64,000 nucleotides of DNA from Kribbella pratensis (GTDB taxonomy: Bacteria; Actinomycetota; Actinomycetes; Propionibacteriales; Kribbellaceae), in NCBI RefSeq assembly GCF_004365355.1, contig NZ_SODP01000001.1:3396476-3460475 (forward strand), written 5' to 3'. The notes beneath the pieces were generated by a model, which was not told the origin of the DNA, searched no databases, and saw nothing but the letters and a program-made list of their open reading frames with translations. Positions 33,845 to 40,289 of the stretch are shown here, one piece after another; position 1 is the stretch's first letter; every line of letters begins with the position of its first letter. Position numbers and translations under genes: made by a program.

Positions 33845-35361
33845 CGGGCGAGCTTGGAGAGATCGAAGTTCTCGGTGATGGCGTTGGTCGGCAGGCCCTT
33901 GATGTTCTTGTCCGCGACGATCAGGTTCGGCAGCAGGAACAGCCAGTCGCCCGCGGCCTGCTCGGACAGCCGGCGCGCCGCCTTCTTCATGTTGTCGACC
34001 TGCGCGGCCTCGTCACCGGAGTCCGCGGCGGCGAGATAGCCCTGCAAGGTCGGATCGTCGTACCGCGTGTAGTACTTCGCGTTGAACACGGCGCCGAGGT
34101 CGCGCGGCTCGACGTGGGCGATGATCGACATGTCGTAGTCGGCGTTCTTGAAGACCGTGGTCAGCCAGGCCGCGGGGAACTCGAGCTGGTCGATCTGCAC
34201 CTTCAGCCCGGCCTGCTCCAGCATGCTCTTCACGACCTGGCCGCAGGACGTTGCGTACGGCAACGTCGGCAGCCGCAGCCGGAGGGTCTTGCCGGCCGCA
34301 CCGGATGCCTGCAGCAACGACTTCGCCTTCGCCAGGTCGTACGGCGCGACGCCGGTGAGGTCTTCGTACCACGGGTCGGTCGGCGGGACCATGCTGCCGA
34401 TCAGCTTGCCGCGACCGGCCCAGCACGTATCGAGCAGCGCCTTGTGGTCGATCGCCATCCGGATCGCCTGACGGGTGCGGAGATCCTTGAACACCGGCCG
34501 CGAGTTGTTGAACGAGAGCAGCACCTCGCCGTTCGTCGTCCCTTCGATCACCTGGTACTTGTCGTTGCTGGTGAACTGGCTCAACGCCTCCGGCGCCTGG
34601 ACCGTGCCGATCACGTTGATCGTGCCGGTCAGCAGCGCGTTGTTGAGGGCGGTCGCGTCCTTGAAGTACTTCAGCGTGATCTGCTGGAAGAACGGCTTGC
34701 TGCCCCAGTAGTCGTCGTTGCGGACCATGACGATCGAGTCGCCGCGGTTCCACTTCGAGAACTTGAACGGGCCGGTGCCGACCGGGTCGGTCGCCAGCGC
34801 GCTGACGCCGCTCTCCGAGAACATCGCGCCGATCCGAGTGGTCATCCGGAACAGCCAGTCGTTGCTCGGCTTGGCCAGCGTGACCTGCAACTGGGTCGGC
34901 GACAGCGCCTTCGCGGATGCGACGACGTCCATCGCGGCCTTCAGCGAGATCGTCCACGCCGTCTTCACCCGGTTGATGCTGAACACCGCGTCGTTCGCGG
35001 TGAACTGCTTGCCGTTGGTGAACTTCGCGTTGTCGACCAGGTCGAAGGTGTAGGTCTTGCGGTCCGGCGAGACCGTCCACGACTTCGCCAGCGACGGCAC
35101 GATCTTGCCGGAGTCGTCCTGCTTGACCAGCGTCTCGTACACGTTGCCGAGCAGCGCCTGCGGGATCGCAGCGCCGTCGGTGGTGGTGAAGTCCAGGCTG
35201 GCCGGCTCGGCGACCAGGCCGACCGACAGTTTCTGGTCCCCGCCGGGCGAACTGCCGGACCCACCGCCGGACGTGCTCGAACCTGCCGAGCAGGCGGTCA
35301 GGGCCAGCACCGCCGCGGAGGCGAGGAACGCGACCGCCCGAATGCGAAACGACGACTTCAC
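33841..35361 (-). CDS. Family 5 extracellular solute-binding lipoprotein
   Basis: 506 residues. Signal peptide with lipobox L-T-A-C (Cys24), a Ser/Gly-rich linker, then an SBP_bac_5 domain (GLVAEPASLDF, and NDDYWGSKPFFQQITLKYF). It captures peptides, opines or similar nitrogenous compounds for the permease. It is first in the operon SBP-permease-permease-ATPase-ATPase-ALDH-SDR-amidase (35361 down to 26614). The FadR-type operator lies 43 bases upstream. Confidence 0.94.
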   Translation of the reverse strand: MKSSFRIRAVAFLASAAVLALTACSAGSSTSGGGSGSSPGGDQKLSVGLVAEPASLDFTTTDGAAIPQALLGNVYETLVKQDDSGKIVPSLAKSWTVSPDRKTYTFDLVDNAKFTNGKQFTANDAVFSINRVKTAWTISLKAAMDVVASAKALSPTQLQVTLAKPSNDWLFRMTTRIGAMFSESGVSALATDPVGTGPFKFSKWNRGDSIVMVRNDDYWGSKPFFQQITLKYFKDATALNNALLTGTINVIGTVQAPEALSQFTSNDKYQVIEGTTNGEVLLSFNNSRPVFKDLRTRQAIRMAIDHKALLDTCWAGRGKLIGSMVPPTDPWYEDLTGVAPYDLAKAKSLLQASGAAGKTLRLRLPTLPYATSCGQVVKSMLEQAGLKVQIDQLEFPAAWLTTVFKNADYDMSIIAHVEPRDLGAVFNAKYYTRYDDPTLQGYLAAADSGDEAAQVDNMKKAARRLSEQAAGDWLFLLPNLIVADKNIKGLPTNAITENFDLSKLAR

Positions 35362-35403
35362 GCCAACTCCTTCAGAGGCCGTACTGATCCTGTCTGACCT
35401 GCG

Positions 35404-35418
35404 ACTGGTCTGACCAGT
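35404..35418. promoter_or_regulatory. FadR/GntR-type operator
   Basis: ACTGGTC-T-GACCAGT is a perfect 7-bp inverted repeat with one central base. Its core TGGTCTGACCA fits the TGGTNNNACCA pattern bound by FadR-subfamily GntR repressors. It sits between the ABC operon and the divergent fadR-like gene, so it can control both promoters. Confidence 0.72.
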
Positions 35419-35490
35419 GGACTAGGTATTACTGGGCCACTAGATTTGTCCCTGCTCAAGTGCCTGTCAAGCGAGTAGGGGGTGCGCCGG

Positions 35491-36249
35491 GTGACAACAG
35501 GACCACAGTTCCAACCGGTACAACCCGTGCGCGCGTACGAACGGATCGTCGAACAGGTCGAGGACGCACTGGCCAGCGGCGACCTCGTCCCGGGCCAGCG
35601 GCTGCCGAGCGAGCGCGAGCTGGTCGCGCAGTTCGCAGTCAGCCGGTCGACCGTCCGCGAGGCGCTGCGGGTGCTGGAGAGCAACGGCGTGGTCCGCTCC
35701 CGCCCGGGCGATCCCAACGGGCCGGAGATCCTGCCGTTCTCGCAGTCCGCGCTGCGCAAGCAGATGGTCCGCCTGGCCCGCGTCGACGAGCTGACCCTGA
35801 GCGAGCTGATCGGGTTCCGGATGATCATGGACGGCGCCGCGATCCAGGTCGCGTCGCGGTTGCGTACACCGGAAGAGCTCGACGAGCTGGAGGAGACGCT
35901 AGTCGCGATGCGGGCCGCGATCGACGTCGACTTCGACGCGTTCAGCCAGGCCGATCTCGCCTTCCACGAGCTGATCGCGCGGATCAGCCGCAACTCGCTG
36001 ATCCAGACCTGCAACGAGGTCGTCCGCGGCGTCGTCCTCAGCCTGATCTCCGACAAGATCGCCCACGCGCCGAACAGCCGCGCTCTGATGCTCGAGTCCC
36101 TGCACCACCACGCCGACGTCGTCGACGCGATCCGCACCGGCAACGGCCACGCCGCCGCCCGCCTGGCCCGTCAGAACATGTACGACTACTACGGCGGGTA
36201 CGTGCCCGACTCCGAGCAGGAAACCTTGCGTGCGCTCGTAGAGGACTGA
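35491..36249 (+). CDS. FadR-subfamily GntR transcriptional regulator
   Basis: About 252 residues. N-terminal winged helix (YERIVEQVEDALASGDLVPGQRLPSE, then SRSTVREALRVLESNGVV) and an all-helical FCD ligand domain with metal-site His residues (FHELI, HHHADVVDAI). GTG at 35491 has AGGGGG at good spacing; GTG at 35482 is the alternative. It is divergent from the transport/catabolic operon and probably represses it until the substrate or a derivative binds. Confidence 0.93.
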   Translation: MTTGPQFQPVQPVRAYERIVEQVEDALASGDLVPGQRLPSERELVAQFAVSRSTVREALRVLESNGVVRSRPGDPNGPEILPFSQSALRKQMVRLARVDELTLSELIGFRMIMDGAAIQVASRLRTPEELDELEETLVAMRAAIDVDFDAFSQADLAFHELIARISRNSLIQTCNEVVRGVVLSLISDKIAHAPNSRALMLESLHHHADVVDAIRTGNGHAAARLARQNMYDYYGGYVPDSEQETLRALVED

Positions 36250-36300
36250 GTGTTTCCCGTGGCATTCTGACGGGATCGGTTCATGGGTGGGGGGCACCGC

Positions 36301-37950
36301 GTGAGCAAACCTGCGATTCTGACTGTCGACGACGACCCGATGGTTTCGGCGGCGATCTCCCGTGACCTGCGCCGGCGGTACGGCGACGACTACCTGGTCG
36401 TGCGGGCGACCTCGGGCGACCAGGCGCTGGCCGCGCTGACGAAGCTGGCCCTGCGCAACCAGCCGATCGCGCTGATCGCCACCGACCAGCGGATGCCCGG
36501 CATGACCGGGATCGAGCTGCTCGAACGCGCCCGCGTGCACGCACCGAGCGCGAAGTACCTGCTGCTCACCGCGTACGCCGACACCGACGTCGCGATCCGG
36601 GCCATCAACGACATCGGCCTCGACTACTACCTGCTGAAGCCGTGGGATCCGCCCGAGGACCAACTGTTCCCGGTCGTCGACGACCTGCTCGGCGACTGGC
36701 AGCACGCCAACCCCGACCACGTGTCCGATGTCCGCGTCGTCGGCAACCGCTGGTCGGACCGGTCGCACGACATCAAGACGTTCCTGGCCCGCAACCACGT
36801 GCCGTACCGCTGGTACGACATCGAACGCGACCCCGAAGCCCAGCGCCTGAAGGACCTGGCCGATGCCTCCGACAACGATCTCCCGCTGGTCCTGATCCCG
36901 GAGAGTGACACCCTCCGCTCCCCCACCACTCTCGACCTCGCGTCGGCGCTCGGCCTGCGCACGCGAGCCGAACAGCCGCTGTACGACGTGTGCATCGTCG
37001 GCGGCGGACCCGCCGGCCTGGCCGCGGGGGTGTACGCCGCGTCCGAAGGCCTCAGCACGGTCATCATCGAGCGCGAAGCACCCGGCGGCCAGGCCGGTCT
37101 CAGCGCGGCGATCGAGAACTATCTCGGTTTCCCGCGCGGACTGACCGGCTCGGACCTCGCCCAGCGAGCGGTCGCGCAAGCCTCCCGTTTCGGCGCGGAG
37201 ATGGTGCTCGCGCGCTCGGTCGTCGGGCTCGAGTCGCGCGGGCCCGTGCACGCCGTGTTGCTCGAAGGATCCGGGGAGATCGAGGCTCGCGCGCTGATCG
37301 TTGCGACCGGCGTCTCGTACCGCAGCCTCGACGTCGCCGGCCTCGCCGACCTCACCGGCCGCGGCGTGTACTACGGTGCGACCGCCAGCGAGGCCAGCCA
37401 GGTGCAGGACGACGAGGTGTTCATCGTCGGCGCGGCGAACTCGGCCGGTCAAGCAGCCCTCAACCTGTCGCGCTACGCCAAGCGGGTCGTGCTCCTCGTC
37501 CGCGGCGACTCGCTCGAGAGCTCGATGTCGCGGTACCTGATCGACAAGATCACCAACGCGCCCACGATCGAAGTACGGTGCCGGACCGAGGTGGTCGGCT
37601 GCCGCGGGGATGGTCACCTCGAGGGTCTGACACTGGCCGACCGCGCTTCCGGTCGCGTCGAGGAGGTGCTGGCCAGTTGGTTGTTCATCTTCGTCGGAGC
37701 GATCCCGCGGACCGATTGGCTCGGCGACTCGGTCGTCCGCGACGAGAAGGGCTTCGTGGTGACCGGGCCTGACGTGCTCGCCTTCGATCGGTGGGCGTTG
37801 CCGAGACCGCCGTACGCGTTGGAGACCAGCGTGCCCGGGGTGTTCGCCGCGGGCGACGTCCGGCTGGACTCGATGAAACGGGTGGCCTCCGCGGTCGGCG
37901 AAGGCGCCATGTCGATCTATCTCGTCCACCGCTACCTGGCGACCGTCTGA
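36301..37950 (+). CDS. Fused response-regulator receiver / thioredoxin-reductase-like flavoprotein
   Basis: About 549 residues. Residues 1-125 form a receiver domain with the acidic triad (VDDDP), phospho-acceptor Asp in ATDQRMPG and Lys in LLKPW. A thioredoxin-like segment (about 140-220) follows, then a thioredoxin-reductase-type FAD/NAD(P)H domain (IVGGGPAGLAAGVYA, VIVATGVSYR, VFAAGDVR). The redox CxxC normally present after the FAD region is absent. GTG 36301 has a GGTGGGGGG site; ATG 36283 is possible. Its stop overlaps the start of the histidine kinase, so the kinase probably phosphorylates this receiver and modulates its redox activity. Confidence 0.9.
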   Translation: MSKPAILTVDDDPMVSAAISRDLRRRYGDDYLVVRATSGDQALAALTKLALRNQPIALIATDQRMPGMTGIELLERARVHAPSAKYLLLTAYADTDVAIRAINDIGLDYYLLKPWDPPEDQLFPVVDDLLGDWQHANPDHVSDVRVVGNRWSDRSHDIKTFLARNHVPYRWYDIERDPEAQRLKDLADASDNDLPLVLIPESDTLRSPTTLDLASALGLRTRAEQPLYDVCIVGGGPAGLAAGVYAASEGLSTVIIEREAPGGQAGLSAAIENYLGFPRGLTGSDLAQRAVAQASRFGAEMVLARSVVGLESRGPVHAVLLEGSGEIEARALIVATGVSYRSLDVAGLADLTGRGVYYGATASEASQVQDDEVFIVGAANSAGQAALNLSRYAKRVVLLVRGDSLESSMSRYLIDKITNAPTIEVRCRTEVVGCRGDGHLEGLTLADRASGRVEEVLASWLFIFVGAIPRTDWLGDSVVRDEKGFVVTGPDVLAFDRWALPRPPYALETSVPGVFAAGDVRLDSMKRVASAVGEGAMSIYLVHRYLATV

Positions 37951-39341
37951 TGCGCGCCGAGGACCTGCGAGGCATCCCGCTCTTCGCCGGGCTGACCGAC
38001 GCGCAACTGGACGAGCTGATCGACGGCAGCACCGAGGTCACGATCGAGCTCGGCGCCGACCTGTTCCACGAAGGTGAGCCCGCCGACTTCTGGTGGGTCC
38101 TGGTCGACGGCGTGATCGCGCTGCACCGCAAGATCGGCCGCGAGGACACCGTGATGGGCAAGATGGACGTACCAGGCCGCTGGGCCGGCGGGTTCCGCGC
38201 CTGGGACGAGCACGGCGTCTACCTCGCCAGCGGCCGCGGCCTGGCCGAGGGCCGGGTGCTGCGGGTGCCGACCGATGTGCTTCGGGAGCGGATCGACGCG
38301 TGGTTCCCGCTCGCCGGGCATCTGATCAGGGGCGTGTACGGGACCGCGCGGGCGATCGAGTCGACGGCCCGGCAGCGGGAATCGCTGATCACGCTCGGCA
38401 CGTTGGCGGCCGGGTTGGCGCACGAGATCAACAATCCCGCTGCGGCTGCGGCCCGTTCGGTCAGCGCGCTCGACACTGCGTGCGTCACGCTGCTGTCGGC
38501 TCTGCGCCGGCTGGCGGAGGGCGACGTGACGGCCGTGCAGTTCGGTGCGCTCGACGAGCTGCGGCTCGAGCTCGCCTCCGGTACTGCGGCACCGGATCCG
38601 GTCGATCTTGCCGATGACGAGAACACGATCTCGGACTGGCTCGGCGATCACGGTGTAACCCAGGACTGGCTCATCGCACCGCCGTTGGCAGCCGCGGGCG
38701 CCGGTGTCGAGTGGTGTGAGCGCGCGGCCGACGTACTGGGAGACGCGCTGGAGCCTGGCCTGGAGTGGGTCGCCAGCACGCTGTCCGCGGCGACATTGCT
38801 CGGTGAGGTGAAGGAGTCGACGCGGCGGATCACCGAACTCGTGGCGGCGGTCCGCTCGTACTCGCAGATGGACCGCGGTTCGATCCAGACCATCGACGTG
38901 ACCGAGGGCATCGAGAGCACACTGGTGATGCTCGGGCACAAATTGCGCGACGGCGTCGAGGTGATCCGCGAGTACGGCGCCGACGTACCGCGGATCGACG
39001 CGTTCGCGGGCGAACTCAACCAGGTGTGGACGAACCTGATCGACAACGCGGTCGACGCGATGGACGGCATCGGAACGTTGCGGATCATGACCCGGACCGA
39101 CGGCGACCGGATCGTGGTCGAGTTCACCGACACCGGTCGCGGCATGCCGACTGAGGTCGCGGCGCGCGCGTTCGAGCCCTTCTACACGACCAAGGACGTC
39201 GGCAAGGGCACCGGTCTGGGCCTCGACATCGCCCAGCGGATCGTCGCCGAGCATCACGGCGGCACGATCACCATCGCGTCGCAGCCCGGCCAGACCACGC
39301 TCCAGGTGCGGTTACCGCGACAGCCCAGCCCGGCGGTTTGA
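37950..39341 (+). CDS. Cyclic-nucleotide-binding-domain histidine kinase
   Basis: 463 residues. Residues 1-120 are a Crp-like cyclic-nucleotide-binding fold (LFAGLTDAQLDELIDG, FHEGEPADFWWVLVDG). The phospho-acceptor His is in AGLAHEINNPAAAA, the H-box of NtrB-like kinases. The ATPase domain has N-box LIDNAVDAM, G1 DTGRGM and G2 GTGLGL. No membrane helix, so it is cytoplasmic. The ATG overlaps the previous stop (TGATG). It is the cognate kinase of the receiver-flavoprotein fusion by position. Confidence 0.93.
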   Translation: MRAEDLRGIPLFAGLTDAQLDELIDGSTEVTIELGADLFHEGEPADFWWVLVDGVIALHRKIGREDTVMGKMDVPGRWAGGFRAWDEHGVYLASGRGLAEGRVLRVPTDVLRERIDAWFPLAGHLIRGVYGTARAIESTARQRESLITLGTLAAGLAHEINNPAAAAARSVSALDTACVTLLSALRRLAEGDVTAVQFGALDELRLELASGTAAPDPVDLADDENTISDWLGDHGVTQDWLIAPPLAAAGAGVEWCERAADVLGDALEPGLEWVASTLSAATLLGEVKESTRRITELVAAVRSYSQMDRGSIQTIDVTEGIESTLVMLGHKLRDGVEVIREYGADVPRIDAFAGELNQVWTNLIDNAVDAMDGIGTLRIMTRTDGDRIVVEFTDTGRGMPTEVAARAFEPFYTTKDVGKGTGLGLDIAQRIVAEHHGGTITIASQPGQTTLQVRLPRQPSPAV

Positions 39342-39347
39342 TTCGTC

Positions 39348-39596
39348 CCGAACGACAGGAAGTAGTGGCGGTGCGCGCCGTCACGCCGTGGAGCCCGCCC
39401 GCTCCGGCATGAACTAGGCCGTGCCGGTTGGTCCCACGCCGTAGCGAGCAGGTGCTCGGTGCGGTGCATCGGCGCGCGGGGGCGAAGGGGTCGATGCGGA
39501 GCATCGTTCCCTTTGCACCCGTGCGGCGAGGTGCCGTGCCGAGTGCCGCGCAGTAGGCGTGGGGCCAACCGGCACGGCCTCACTCCTGTCGTTCGG
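39348..39596 (+). ncRNA. Candidate long structured RNA: ~250-nt near-continuous hairpin
   Basis: Three stacked stems converge on a GGA triloop at 39498-39500: 39348-39360 with 39584-39596 (13 pairs, perfect); 39416-39440 with 39556-39580 (25 pairs, one G.U); and 39451-39497 with 39501-39547 in constant register (47 pairs, nine G.U, four mismatches). As plus-strand RNA there are ten G.U and no A.C pairs. A 55-nt insertion at 39361-39415 has small hairpins of its own. It starts seven bases after the kinase stop and ends before the convergent gene's stop. It may be a 3' UTR element, an antisense or independent RNA, or an unusual terminator. Confidence 0.6.
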
Positions 39597-39605
39597 TACG
39601 GGTCC

Positions 39606-40154
39606 TCAGGTGTCGTGCTCGAGAATCCGGACCCGCGGCACCTTGAGGAGCTTGCGGGCCTTGGCCGACCAGTCGGAGCAGACGAACCGGGCCGCGGTCT
39701 CGGGCCAGGCGACCACGACGACCTCTTTGCTACCGGTGGTCTTCACCATCTGCATCAGCGCCAGCAGGATCTCGCCGTGGGTGATGGAGACGTGGACCTG
39801 GTAACCGCTCGCGGCCCGGAGGCGGCGTGAGCTGTGTTCGATCACCGACGCGAGGTCGACGGCCGGGTCCGCGAGGGTGGCCGTCGGTGTTCGGCTCGGA
39901 GTGGCCACGGGACCGACCCGCGCCGACGGAGCGGTCGCCGAGCCGGTCACGGCCGCGCTGCCGGTCATGCCGGCCACGTCCGCGAACGTCGACCCCAGCA
40001 ACGCCATCGGACCGCCGAAGCCGCTGTCCGGATGACTGGAGACCAGCAGGTGGTACTCAACGGCTTCTTCGTGTCTTGCGTACAGGGCGGCAACGCGGCG
40101 CGCGTCGCCCTCGCTCATCTCCCGCTCGATGAGCACCACCACGTCGTACGTCAT
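39606..40154 (-). CDS. Hypothetical protein, alpha/beta, possibly Usp-like
   Basis: 182 residues. It starts MTYDVVVLIEREMSEG and ends with alternating beta-strand and helix segments (YQVHVSITHG, KEVVVVAWPETAARFV), suggesting a Rossmann-like fold similar to universal stress proteins. The middle (residues 60-105) is low-complexity Ala/Thr/Gly/Pro. No catalytic motif is recognised. ATG at 40154 has AAGGGAG upstream. It lies downstream of the RING-protein gene on the same strand, but a terminator separates them. Confidence 0.7.
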   Translation of the reverse strand: MTYDVVVLIEREMSEGDARRVAALYARHEEAVEYHLLVSSHPDSGFGGPMALLGSTFADVAGMTGSAAVTGSATAPSARVGPVATPSRTPTATLADPAVDLASVIEHSSRRLRAASGYQVHVSITHGEILLALMQMVKTTGSKEVVVVAWPETAARFVCSDWSAKARKLLKVPRVRILEHDT

Positions 40155-40251
40155 TCGTGGCTCCCTTCGCGTCAATTCCGTTGTACTCCTGCACCGGAGC
40201 GCGCCAAAGCGACACCCCCGCCTCCGTCACGGAACTGTCAAACAATTCTCA

Positions 40252-40284
40252 GGCCCCTGCCAGACTCGCCCGAGCGCAGGGGCC
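40252..40284 (-). terminator. Intrinsic terminator of the RING-protein gene
   Basis: GGCCCCTGC and GCAGGGGCC form a perfect 9-bp stem; on the minus strand it begins six bases after the stop at 40290 and is followed by GAGAATTGTTTGAC, a moderately U-rich tract. Confidence 0.72.
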
Positions 40285-40289
40285 GCGCC

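Noticed and set aside
35899..37929. 676-codon minus-strand frame opposite the receiver-flavoprotein gene
   Set aside because: The plus strand has an unmistakable receiver and FAD-binding domain; the minus product is compositionally biased and spans two genes.
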